Positions 34,408-42,272 of a DNA stretch of 64,000 nucleotides are shown here, piece after piece. Source of the DNA: Streptomyces sp. WMMC940 (GTDB taxonomy: Bacteria; Actinomycetota; Actinomycetes; Streptomycetales; Streptomycetaceae); contig NZ_JAPZBC010000001.1 of assembly GCF_027460265.1 (NCBI RefSeq), forward strand, positions 930,001 through 994,000, given 5' to 3'. The notes beneath the pieces were generated by a model. That model did no database searches, was not told where the DNA came from, and worked only from the letters and a program-made list of their open reading frames with translations. The position numbers were made by a program, and so were the translations under genes. Within the stretch, counting starts at the first letter, position 1. Every line of letters starts with the position of its first letter.

Positions 34408-34754
34408 CAGTCCTCGGGAGCGGGGGACAGCGTGACGGCCCGTCGCAGGGCCGGGGTACTGCCCCTGAACTGGGGAAGCACCTTTGCGGCCCAGGTCGGG
34501 ACCAGGATGAGGAGCCCGATCATAACCAGCCACACCCAGAAAAAAGAGAGGTTGCGTCAGAAATCAGTTCGATGTTAAGGGGCGGGTGAGGCTCTTCGAG
34601 GAGCGGGGGCGGGGACGTGGGTCCGTGCGGGAGGGCAAGCCCGGGTGCCGCTCGTACTCCGCCTGTCCCATGGCGTCCCTCCCGGCCGGGCCCAAGCCCC
34701 GACCGGCGTCCGGCGACCGGCGACCGGCGACCGGCGACCCTAAGATCATCCTTC
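34408..34754. other. Divergent promoter region with GACCGGC heptad repeat
   Basis: About 350 bp between cvnA (leftward) and the N-formylglutamate amidohydrolase (rightward). The part at 34540-34580 is AT-rich, with an A-run, and probably holds the cvn promoter. At 34701-34739 the heptamer GACCGGC recurs four to five times in tandem, ending just before the next start. No gene is seen. Confidence 0.6.
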
Positions 34755-35534
34755 ATGTCCTCCTTCCGCCTCCTCCCAGGAGCCGACGACTCCCCCGTCG
34801 TGCTCCACGTCCCGCACTCCTCGCGTGAGATTCCGGAGTGGGTGCGCCACGGCATCGAACTGGACGACGCCGCGCTGGTACTCGAACTCGACCACGTCAC
34901 CGACTCCCACACGGCCGCCGTCGCCGCCGCGGGGGCGGACGCCGCCGCGGTCAGGCCGTGGCAGTTCGTCAACGGGCTCTCCCGGCTGGTGATCGACCCC
35001 GAGCGGTTCCCCGACGAGCGCGAGGAGATGCTCGCCGTCGGCATGGGCGCGGTCTACACGAGGACCACGAACCGCGAGCGCCTCCGGCCGGCGGACACGG
35101 ATCCACGGCCGCTCGTCGAGCGCTACTTCCACCCGTACGCGCGGGCCATGAGCGCTGCCGTGGCCGACCGTCTCGAAGCCGTCGGACGTGCGGTGGTCGT
35201 CGACGTCCACTCGTACCCCACCGAGCCGCTGCCCTACGAGCTGCACGGCGACGGACCCCGGCCACCGATCTGCCTGGGTACGGACCCCTTCCACACCCCG
35301 CCCGACCTCCTCGCCGCCGCGGAGCGGGCGTTCGCGGGCTTCGGCGGCACCGGACTCGACAGCCCCTTCGCGGGCACGTACGTGCCCCTCGACTTCCACG
35401 GCAGGGACCCCCGCGTCAGCGCCCTGATGATCGAGATCCGGCGCGACGTCTACATGACCGAACCCGGAGGCCCGCCGGGGCCCGGTCTGGAACGCCTGGG
35501 CGCGGCACTGGCAGAGCTGATCGAATCGATCTGA
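34755..35534 (+). CDS. N-formylglutamate amidohydrolase family protein
   Basis: 259-residue enzyme of the FGase family, which releases glutamate from N-formylglutamate. Metal-binding and active-site patterns are visible: VVLHVPHSSREIPEW, LELDHVTDSHT, RFVNGL-like FVNGLSRLVIDPERFPD, and VVDVHSYPTEPLPYE. The metal-binding histidine of HSS and the DxHS motif are intact. ATG 34755 lies just after a tandem heptad repeat. No hut genes lie nearby, so histidine degradation cannot be asserted. Confidence 0.85.
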   Translation: MSSFRLLPGADDSPVVLHVPHSSREIPEWVRHGIELDDAALVLELDHVTDSHTAAVAAAGADAAAVRPWQFVNGLSRLVIDPERFPDEREEMLAVGMGAVYTRTTNRERLRPADTDPRPLVERYFHPYARAMSAAVADRLEAVGRAVVVDVHSYPTEPLPYELHGDGPRPPICLGTDPFHTPPDLLAAAERAFAGFGGTGLDSPFAGTYVPLDFHGRDPRVSALMIEIRRDVYMTEPGGPPGPGLERLGAALAELIESI

Positions 35535-36304
35535 GGATCTCCTCGTTCGGGTGAGGCTGGATCTGCTGCGCTCGACCTGCCCGGCGGCGGCGAGCTCGGC
35601 GAAGAACACGGCGCCCAAGCCGTCGGGGTCGTGGATGCCGGTGAGCGGGCCGGACCGTGTGCGTCGCCGTGCAACTCCCAGCTCGGCGGCTTCGCGCACG
35701 GGGGCAACCTGACCGTCAACGCGGTGATCGCCCTTCTGGCGTCGACCGCATCCTGCATGTCCGGTCTGCTGAGTCGCGAGCGCCGCGAGCAGACGGCGGC
35801 GCTGCGTGCTCGGGACGTGGGGGCTGACAACGACCACTGATTCGCACGTCGCAGCGCCGGGCCGGCGGCGGATCAATGAGCACGCAGCAGCACCGAGGGA
35901 CAACCGAACGGCCCGCCCGTCGACCACCCATGCGTGCACGGCGTACGAGGTACGGCTCGCCGCCCCGGACCCGCCTCTTGCGAGCGGCGCTGACGCGTCG
36001 TCGGGATGCCGCCTTGCGACGACCGCCGACCGGGCGGACGACCGAGAAGAGTCCCGCACACAGCAACTGCACTGCCCGGCACAGGACTCCTCGTGGAGCG
36101 CGAATCCCCGCGCACCACCCCCCGACCCCTCCTGCGAATCGCTCCAGAGCCGGCACCGGTGGACGGCCACCCCGCACGCGGAGGACTCGGATCGACACCA
36201 GTCGCGCTGACACGCCCGGGTCCGGTGAATTGCCCGTCATATGCCGCCGGAATGCGGTGGGATCGGAGCCGTTGTTCCACCCTCCCCAACGAGAGAGATC
36301 GAGC
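35535..36304. other. Gene-poor region, possibly decayed
   Basis: About 770 bp with no confident gene. On the minus strand around 35550-35660 a short protein-like stretch (LTGIHDPDGLGAVFFAELA) is open but has no partner domain, start or homology I recognise. On the plus strand, 35631-35840 encodes 69 residues with NLTVNAVIALLASTASCM and no ribosome site. The right end must hold the chaplin promoter; 36210-36250 is AT-richer. Confidence 0.4.
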
Positions 36305-36550
36305 ATGAGCAAGCGAACCGCGTCCGTCCTGACCGCCCTCACCCTGGCCGGTGCCGTCGCCGGCGTCGGCAGCGCCGTCGCGGACTCCGGCGCCCAGGGC
36401 GCGGCCGTGGGCAGCCCGGGAGCCCTGTCCGGCAACGCACTGCAGGCCCCGGTGCATGTACCGGTGGACGTCTGCGGCAACACGCTCGGGGTCGTCAGCC
36501 TGCTCAACCCGGCCGGCGGCAACGGCTGCGCCGCCGGCACGGCCGGCTGA
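36305..36550 (+). CDS. Short chaplin
   Basis: 81-residue secreted hydrophobin-like chaplin. A signal peptide (SVLTALTLAGAVAGVGSAVA) is followed by one chaplin domain: GSPGALSGNALQAPVHVPV and two cysteines (VCGNTLGVV...GNGC) for the conserved disulfide. It has no sortase signal, so it is a short chaplin of the ChpD-H kind, which assembles into amyloid films on aerial hyphae and spores. A second feature is the Gly/Ala C-terminal extension (AAGTAG) after the last Cys. The gene is monocistronic, preceded by a GAGAGA ribosome region. Confidence 0.92.
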   Translation: MSKRTASVLTALTLAGAVAGVGSAVADSGAQGAAVGSPGALSGNALQAPVHVPVDVCGNTLGVVSLLNPAGGNGCAAGTAG

Positions 36551-36765
36551 CACCCCACCCGGTCCGCCCCGGCCCGCGCCACGCGACGCGCGGGCCGGGG
36601 CGCTTCGCGCTCCCGGCGGCGCGAGGGTGCGGCACCCCGGCCCGACGCCCCCTCCGGGGGCACGGAGGTCGACCAGCCGGCGATGTACGAGACCTGAGGC
36701 CGGACGTACGTTCACCCTCGTCATCAACTGGCCACGGAAACGGCTGGGTTCAGACGCGGCTGGGT

Positions 36766-37194
36766 TCAGACCGGCATCAGCACGATGCCCAACGCCGGCA
36801 GGGTCAGCGCCTTGACCGACTCACAGGCGACGTAGACGAGGTGGGCACGGGAGCGTGGCACGTCCTCCCCCGCCAGCACCCGGTCCGAGCGGCGGCTCAG
36901 TACGGGCCGGACTGCGGCGAGCTGCACGGCCAGCAGCGACACGGCGACGACCGTCAGGGCCGCGACGGGTGCCGTGGGGCCTCCGGCGGCGACCGCCACG
37001 ACCAGCACGGCGGCCAGGACGGCTTCGGCGCGGTTGAGCGCACGGAAGACCAGCCTGCCGATGCCGAGACCGATCCGCAGGGTCACTCCAGGTGCCCGGA
37101 ACTTCAGCGGCGCCTCCAGGAACGAGATGGCCAACACCATTCCGAACCAGACGAAGGTGGCCGCGGCGGCCACGGCCGCCCAAGTGGTGTCCAT
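36766..37194 (-). CDS. Small integral membrane protein
   Basis: 142 residues with about four membrane helices. The pattern ISFLEAPLKFRAPGVTLRIG followed by RALNRAEAVLAA is shared by a set of uncharacterised actinobacterial and proteobacterial membrane proteins. No catalytic residues are evident. ATG at 37194 with an upstream GGAAGAGG ribosome site. Function unknown. Confidence 0.75.
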   Translation of the reverse strand: MDTTWAAVAAAATFVWFGMVLAISFLEAPLKFRAPGVTLRIGLGIGRLVFRALNRAEAVLAAVLVVAVAAGGPTAPVAALTVVAVSLLAVQLAAVRPVLSRRSDRVLAGEDVPRSRAHLVYVACESVKALTLPALGIVLMPV

Positions 37195-37601
37195 TCGCGG
37201 TGTACCTCTTCCTTCCGCTCTCGCGCCCGGCTGATTCCGCTCTCACGGCCGACGCGGACGATGCGACTCCTCGGACGCCGACCCCTCCCCGCGACCGGCG
37301 ACGGCTGCGGGGCTTGCCGGCACCTCGCGACGCCTCGTGACGCACGGTGCCTTCGGCGACCGGTGACCGTCATGGATGGTTCACGGCTCTCACGATGCCC
37401 GTCGAGCCGGCCGGAGCACTCCTCTCCGTGCGCGGTACGGCGAGGACCGTCCGCGGCCCGTGGTACCGCGAGGACCGTCCGCAGCACGGCAAGAAGCATG
37501 CGCGGTACGGCGAGGACCGTCCGCGGCAGAACGAGGACCGTGCCGGGCGGCCGTGCCGCCGACGCTCCGCCGCCCCGCACACCGGTTCCGCAGATCGGCT
37601 C
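37195..37601. other. Intergenic region with GAGGACCGTCCGC repeats
   Basis: About 400 bp downstream of hmpA, without a supported gene. It contains the three-copy repeat listed separately. Confidence 0.55.
37429..37527. repeat. 29-bp direct repeat with a partial middle copy
   Basis: Two identical 29-bp copies (37429-37457 and 37499-37527), beginning TGCGCGGTACGG and ending GACCGTCCGCGGC, spaced exactly 70 bp. A partial copy of the core CGAGGACCGTCCGC lies between them (about 37464-37482), and a shorter trace follows. Not CRISPR-like, as the spacers are too few and too short. Confidence 0.8.
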
Positions 37602-38795
37602 CTACCGGCCCAGCCAGAGGTCCGGTCCGAAGACCTCGTAGTGGATCCTCTCGGCCGGCACTCCCCGGCGCAGCAGCTCGCCGCGCACCGCACGCATGAA
37701 GGGCAGCGGACCGCACAGATACGCGGTCAGGCCGTCCGGGAGTTCCAGGCCGCCCAGATCGACCCGGCCGGCCACGGCCCCCCGGGCGTCGTCGCCGGGC
37801 GACTCGTACCACAGGTGGAGCCGGCCGCCCGGCAGCGCTCGCACCAGGGCGAGTTGCTCCTCTCGGTGCGCGTGGTCGGCGGGCGTGCGGTCGGCGTGGA
37901 CCGCGACGACGCGGCGGCCCGCTCCGGTGGACACCAGATGGTCGAGCACGGCCAGGACGGGGGTGTTCCCGATCCCGGCGGACGCCAGCAGCAGCGGCCC
38001 GTCGTCCTCCGGCAGGACGAGGTCGCCGAACGGCAGCGACACGGTCAGGACGTCGCCCGGCCGCGCGCGCTCGTGGAGCCAGGACGACACCTCGCCGTCC
38101 GGACCCGCCGCCTCGCGGACCCGCTTGACACTGATCCGCCAGTCCGGCCGGCCGGGGGCGGCCGACAGGCTGTACTGACGGATCTGCTTGGCGCCGTCGT
38201 CCAGTTCGACCTGGACGCTCACGTACTGGCCCGGCCGGAAGGGTCCCACGGGGCGGCCGTCGCGGGGACGTATGAGGAAGGAGACGACGTCGGGCGTCTC
38301 CTGGCGCCGCTCGGCGATCTCCATGTGCCGCCATACCTCGCCCTCGGCCGCGCCGGCCTCCTGGTAGAGCCGCGTCTCCACCGCGATCAGGGCGTTCGCC
38401 ATCAGCCAGTACACCTCGTCCCAGGCGGCGGCGACCTCGTCGGTGAGGGCCTCACCGAGCACGTCGGTCATCGCCGCGAGGAGGTGGCGGTGGACGATCT
38501 TGTACTGGTCGGAGGTGATCCCGAGCGAGGCGTGCTTGTTCGCGATCCGCGCCAGCATCGCGTCGGGTCGGGCCTCCGGCCTCTCCAGCAGCATTCCGGC
38601 GAAGGCGGCGATCGAACCCGCCAGCGCCTTCCGCTGTTCCCCGTTGGCCTGGTTGCCGCGGTTGAACAGGTCTCTCAGCAACGCGGGACGGGCATCGAAC
38701 AGCCTGCGGTAGAAGATCTCTGCGATGTCCCCGATGGCGCCGCCGACCACCGGAAGCGTGGCGCGGACGACGGGCGTGGCCTGTTCCGAGAGCAC
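37602..38795 (-). CDS. hmpA: Flavohemoprotein (nitric oxide dioxygenase)
   Basis: 397 residues. The N-terminal globin domain (1-145) has Tyr29 (B10, IFYRRLF) and the proximal His88 in IANKHASLG. The FAD-binding domain has RQYSLS, and the NAD(P)H-binding domain has LLASAGIGNTPVLA and YLCGPLPFMRAV, ending in IHYEVFGPDLW. It oxidises NO to nitrate using O2 and NADH. All key residues are intact. The gene lies downstream of nsrR in the same direction, with an NsrR-type site just before its start, so it should be derepressed by NO. Confidence 0.95.
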   Translation of the reverse strand: MLSEQATPVVRATLPVVGGAIGDIAEIFYRRLFDARPALLRDLFNRGNQANGEQRKALAGSIAAFAGMLLERPEARPDAMLARIANKHASLGITSDQYKIVHRHLLAAMTDVLGEALTDEVAAAWDEVYWLMANALIAVETRLYQEAGAAEGEVWRHMEIAERRQETPDVVSFLIRPRDGRPVGPFRPGQYVSVQVELDDGAKQIRQYSLSAAPGRPDWRISVKRVREAAGPDGEVSSWLHERARPGDVLTVSLPFGDLVLPEDDGPLLLASAGIGNTPVLAVLDHLVSTGAGRRVVAVHADRTPADHAHREEQLALVRALPGGRLHLWYESPGDDARGAVAGRVDLGGLELPDGLTAYLCGPLPFMRAVRGELLRRGVPAERIHYEVFGPDLWLGR

Positions 38796-38807
38796 AGATG
38801 ACTCCTA

Positions 38808-38830
38808 AATAGGTAAACGATCTTCGTGTT
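38808..38830 (-). promoter_or_regulatory. NsrR operator of hmpA
   Basis: 23-bp site. Read on the minus strand it starts AACACGAAGATC and ends TACCTATT, differing at only a few positions from the S. coelicolor hmpA1 NsrR site as I recall it. It lies 13 bp upstream of the hmpA start codon, so NsrR bound here would block initiation. Confidence 0.75.
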
Positions 38831-38893
38831 TTAGAAGGCGTGCGGCTCAGCCCATGAGGTCGCGACGGGACGACACCGGACCGACGGAGGCGG

Positions 38894-39334
38894 CTACCGC
38901 GACGGAGGCCCGGCAAGGGCGACGAGCACGGGCCCGGTGGGCGAGGTGACGAGGTCGGCCACGGTCAGCGGCTCGAGCGTGGCGTAGAACGCCTCCTGGG
39001 CGTCACGCAGCGCCCGCCGCAGCCGGCAGGCCCCGCGCAGCGGACAGGGCGGATCGTCGCAACTGACGACCTCCTCCTCCCCTTCGAGCTCCCGCACCAG
39101 CCAGCCCACCGAAGCCCGCCGACCGAAGTCGGTCACGACGAGTCCGCCCCCGCGGCCCCGGCGGGCCTCGACCACCCCCAGGTGCTGCAGGCGGGTGATC
39201 GCCTTCGCGGCGTGGGTGTGCCGCACGTCCATCGCCTCGGCCACCTCGCGGGTGGTGAGCACCTCGTCGTCGGCGCACACCGCGAGGCGCATGACGGACC
39301 GGAGGGCCAGGTCGGTGAACTTGGTGAGTCGCAC
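38894..39334 (-). CDS. nsrR: Nitric-oxide-sensing Rrf2 repressor NsrR
   Basis: 146 residues. Winged helix (TKFTDLALRSVMRLAV, LTTREVAEAMDVRHTHAAKA) with the wing ARRGRGGGL. The [4Fe-4S] ligands C92, C97 and C103 (SCDDPPCPLRGAC) and Asp8 (KFTDLA), the fourth ligand known from Streptomyces NsrR, are present. It represses hmpA and itself, and NO attack on the cluster releases DNA. The pair with hmpA and the two matching operators makes the assignment strong. ATG at 39334, with the operator 17 bp upstream. Confidence 0.94.
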   Translation of the reverse strand: MRLTKFTDLALRSVMRLAVCADDEVLTTREVAEAMDVRHTHAAKAITRLQHLGVVEARRGRGGGLVVTDFGRRASVGWLVRELEGEEEVVSCDDPPCPLRGACRLRRALRDAQEAFYATLEPLTVADLVTSPTGPVLVALAGPPSR

Positions 39335-39350
39335 ATCGAGGACGCTATCA

Positions 39351-39373
39351 AATACGCATCCAGGATTCTCATT
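39351..39373. promoter_or_regulatory. NsrR operator of nsrR
   Basis: 23-bp site starting AATACGCATCC and ending TCTCATT, sharing the AA.ACG.AT...ATT skeleton with the hmpA operator. It sits directly upstream of nsrR and indicates autoregulation. Confidence 0.65.
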
Positions 39374-39558
39374 AAATGCGGCGCTCGACCGATGTGCTCT
39401 GCGTCACGGACGCAGACCCCGACCCTTGGCAGAGCTCGGTCATGGCAGTGGAAAGGACGGCGGTGACGGCTCCGCGGAGTACCTCCCGAACGGCTCGGGG
39501 CGGGATCGAAGCGGGTGCCCGTGGCGGCGGCCCACTCGGACGCGGGCCGCCGGAGGCG

Positions 39559-40737
39559 TTACGACACGACGGCGGCGGCGCCGCTCTGCGGCTCGTCGGT
39601 TGCCGGTTCCGCCCGCGCCCCGGGATCCGCCGCCGGTACGGGTTCCGCCGTCGGTACGGGTTCCCGCTCCGGGGCCGGGTCGCTCCACTGCTCGCGGAGG
39701 TAGTTCCAGACCACCGCGAGCAGTGCGGCCACCGGTACGGCGAGCAGGCTGCCCACGATGCCCGCCAGGCTGCCACCCAACGTCACCGCCAGCAGGATCA
39801 CCGCGGCGTGAAGGCCGAGACCCCGGCCCTGGATCATCGGCTGGAACACATTGCCCTCGAGCTGCTGGACCACGACGATGATCGCCAGCACGATCAGCGC
39901 GTCCGTCGGTCCGTTCGACACCAGCGCGATGAGCACCGCGACCAGACCGGCGAACAGGGCGCCCACGATCGGCACGAACGCGGACACGAAGGTCAGCACG
40001 GCGAGCGGAAGGACCAGCGGTACTCCCAGGATCCACAGACCGATACCGATGAAGACGGCGTCGATCAGACCGACGAACGCCTGGGACCGCACGAACGCGC
40101 CCAGCGTGTCCCAGCCGCGCGCGGCCACGACCGGTACGTGAGTGGCCAGTGAGCCGGGCAGTTGACGAGTGAGCCACGGCAGGAACCGGGGGCCGTCCTT
40201 GAGGAAGAAGAACATCAGGAAGAGCGCGAGGACTGCCGTGACGACACCGTTGACCACGGTGCCCACTCCGGTGACCACGGCGGTGGCCATGCTGCCCGCG
40301 CTGTCCTGTATGCGATCCACCGCGGTGTCGAAGGCCCCGGTGATCTGGTCGTCGCCGATGTTCAGCGGCGGTCCGGCGGCCCACTCGCGCACCTTCTGTA
40401 TGCCCTGGACGACGCCTTCCGACAGTTCGCCGGACTGTGCTGCCACCGGCACCGCGATCAGCGCCACGACGCCCGCGGCGACCAGGAGGAACAGCACGGT
40501 CACGGCCGAGGCGGCGAGGGCGGGGGGCCACCCGAACCTGCGCAGGAGCCGAGCCAGGGGCCAGGTGAGCGTGGTGAGGAGGAGGCCCACGACGAGGGGC
40601 CAGACGATCGACCACATCCGGCCCAGCAGCCACAGGGCCACCGCCGACATCACGGAAACGAGCAGCAGCTCGACCGACACCCGCGCCGAAGTGCCGAGCG
40701 CGGCACGGGCCCTCGTGGAGCTCAACCTGGCAGACAT
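39559..40737 (-). CDS. AI-2E family transporter
   Basis: 392-residue membrane protein of the AI-2E exporter/permease family (PF01594). The eight-helix pattern and the family segments FFFLKDGPRFLPWL, FVSAFVPIVGALFAGLVA and QQLEGNVFQPMIQGR are clear. Family members include the TqsA exporter and Na+/H+ antiporters, and substrate cannot be inferred. The C-terminal ~45 residues are a Pro/Glu/Ala tail with repeated EPVPxAEP units. Dyads CCCTAGGG and GGGGTACCCC lie immediately before the start (40745-40760). Confidence 0.88.
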   Translation of the reverse strand: MSARLSSTRARAALGTSARVSVELLLVSVMSAVALWLLGRMWSIVWPLVVGLLLTTLTWPLARLLRRFGWPPALAASAVTVLFLLVAAGVVALIAVPVAAQSGELSEGVVQGIQKVREWAAGPPLNIGDDQITGAFDTAVDRIQDSAGSMATAVVTGVGTVVNGVVTAVLALFLMFFFLKDGPRFLPWLTRQLPGSLATHVPVVAARGWDTLGAFVRSQAFVGLIDAVFIGIGLWILGVPLVLPLAVLTFVSAFVPIVGALFAGLVAVLIALVSNGPTDALIVLAIIVVVQQLEGNVFQPMIQGRGLGLHAAVILLAVTLGGSLAGIVGSLLAVPVAALLAVVWNYLREQWSDPAPEREPVPTAEPVPAADPGARAEPATDEPQSGAAAVVS

Positions 40738-41237
40738 GGGATCACCCTAGGGGTACCCCGGCCGTGGGTCTCCAGCCGCAGCCCGTCCGGCCTCCGTTTC
40801 TCCGAGAGAGTCGTTCCTCCGGCCGTCCCTCCTGCTGCGGTGAGCGGTGTCCCGGGCGCGGCGAACGGTCGGACGGGCGGCCTCCGGACGGGACCTCGGC
40901 CTCGGCTCCGTCCCGGTTCCGGTTTCGGCCGGCCATGTTCCGTCCCGGGTCCGGCTTCGGGTCCGGTTTCGGCCGGCCCGGCTTCGGCCGGCCCGAGTCC
41001 GAGTCCGGCTCATGTTCCGTCCCGGGTCCGGGTCCGGCTCATGTTCCGTCCCCGTTCCGGGTCCGGCCTCGGCCTCGGAAATCCCTTTGACCGCCGGGCC
41101 GTCGGTGGATACGGTCCGCGGCGTGACTTCACACTGCTTCTCCGCGAACCGCGTCCGCCGCGCCTGAGCGCGGCGACGGCCCTCTCACTCTCGCCGCGCC
41201 CGTCAGTCCCTTCCTTCCAACGGGCACGGAGAACCCC
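40738..41237. other. Low-complexity region with repeated CATGTTCCGTCCC and GGGTCCGG
   Basis: About 500 bp without a gene. Between about 40910 and 41085 the motifs CGGGTCCGG, TTCGGCCGG and CATGTTCCGTCCC repeat irregularly; the last occurs at 40934, 41011 and 41040. The repeats lie just upstream of the nucleotidyltransferase gene. They could arise by slippage or be a regulatory array; no binding pattern is recognised. Confidence 0.7.
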
Positions 41238-42011
41238 ATGTTCACGCCTTTCCCGGAGCTCAATGCGCTCCTGACCGGCTTCACCCACGCGGTACGCGAC
41301 ATCCTCGGCGACACATTCGTCGGCGCCTACGTCCAGGGCTCCTTCGCACTGGGTGCCGGTGATCCGCACAGCGACTGCGACTTCATCGTCGCCACCACCG
41401 AACCTCCCCGGGGGGCCGCGGAGACGGGGCTCCGCCGTCTCCACGACGGGATCCCGGCCCGTCCGGGGTTCTGGACACAACACATCGAGGGCTCGTACGC
41501 GGACACCGCGTCTCTTCGGGACGTCGGTGGGCTCGGCGTTCCGTGGCTGTTCTGCGACCACGGGCACCGTGAGCTGATCTGGGACACCCACTGCAACAGC
41601 CTTCACACTCGTTGGATCCTCAGGAACCACGGCATCACGCTCGCCGGCCCGCCCATCGCGGATCTGGTGGACGAGGTGCCGCCGGACGCACTGCGCGCCG
41701 CCATGCGCGCGGATCTGCCCGAGGTGCTGCGGGGCATCAGGACCTGGTCGTCCTTCGATCTCGCGTGGACCCAGCGCTACACGATGACGACCTACTGCCG
41801 CGTGCTGTACTCGCTGCACACGGGGAGGGTGGCGTCCAAGCGCGGTGCCCTCGAGTGGGCGTGCCGGAACCTGGAACCGAGGTGGCGTCCACTGCTCACC
41901 CAGGTGATGGACGACCGCGACCGGGGCTGGGACCCCGACGACCCGCCCCGGCCGGGCAGCCTCGACGCCACGTACGCCTTCGCCGCGTACGCGGAGTCCT
42001 TCGCGGGCTGA
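41238..42011 (+). CDS. Aminoglycoside-adenylyltransferase-like nucleotidyltransferase
   Basis: 257 residues. The minimal nucleotidyltransferase core is YVQGSFALGAGDPHSDCDFI, with the GS and DxD metal-binding residues of pol-beta-type enzymes, followed by a helical C-terminal domain (WTQRYTMTTYCRVLYSLHTG) as in the ANT(3'')/DUF4111 group. Related proteins adenylylate spectinomycin or streptomycin, but the first strand differs, and the resistance role is unproven. ATG 41238 follows CACGGAG. Convergent with an amidohydrolase remnant. Confidence 0.78.
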   Translation: MFTPFPELNALLTGFTHAVRDILGDTFVGAYVQGSFALGAGDPHSDCDFIVATTEPPRGAAETGLRRLHDGIPARPGFWTQHIEGSYADTASLRDVGGLGVPWLFCDHGHRELIWDTHCNSLHTRWILRNHGITLAGPPIADLVDEVPPDALRAAMRADLPEVLRGIRTWSSFDLAWTQRYTMTTYCRVLYSLHTGRVASKRGALEWACRNLEPRWRPLLTQVMDDRDRGWDPDDPPRPGSLDATYAFAAYAESFAG

Positions 42012-42026
42012 CCGTGGCCGGAGTGG

Positions 42027-42269
42027 TCCGTTCGCCCACAGCCGCTGGATGTCGGCGGTGGCGCGCAGGGTGCGGAAGCGCGCGATGTCGTCGGGGTGGA
42101 CCACCTGGAGGTGGGCCAGGTGGTGCCGATTGCCGGTGTGGCCGTTGGCGGCGACGGCGGCCTCCAGGGAGTCCAGGGCCTCACGGACGGCGCGGTCTCC
42201 GAGGGCGTGGAAGGCGCCGGGCGCGGCGGTACGGAGGTCGAAGCCGGCCCGAGTACCGCGGCCCGCCAT
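42027..42269 (-). pseudogene. Fragment of a YtcJ-like amidohydrolase
   Basis: An 81-codon stretch on the minus strand clearly matches the C-terminal half of YtcJ-type metal-dependent amidohydrolases: HALGDRAVREALDSLEAAVA and RHHLAHLQVVHPDDIARF followed by ADIQRLWAN. The rest of the ~530-residue enzyme, including the metal-binding HxH, is absent. After it, the reading frame runs antisense through the nucleotidyltransferase gene. The fragment must be a deletion remnant. Confidence 0.78.
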
Positions 42270-42272
42270 GGA

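Noticed and set aside
34746..36170. 474-codon minus-strand frame
   Set aside because: Its right half is antisense to the N-formylglutamate amidohydrolase and the remainder lacks a start and homology; only a short protein-like segment was noted.
37429..37527. Possible CRISPR-like repeat
   Set aside because: Only two full copies and no cas genes; spacing and sequence do not fit an array.
40745..40760. CCCTAGGGGTACCCC as a CsoR copper box
   Set aside because: Resembles a CsoR site but is not a full dyad, lies at the start of an AI-2E-family gene and not a copper gene; too weak to list.
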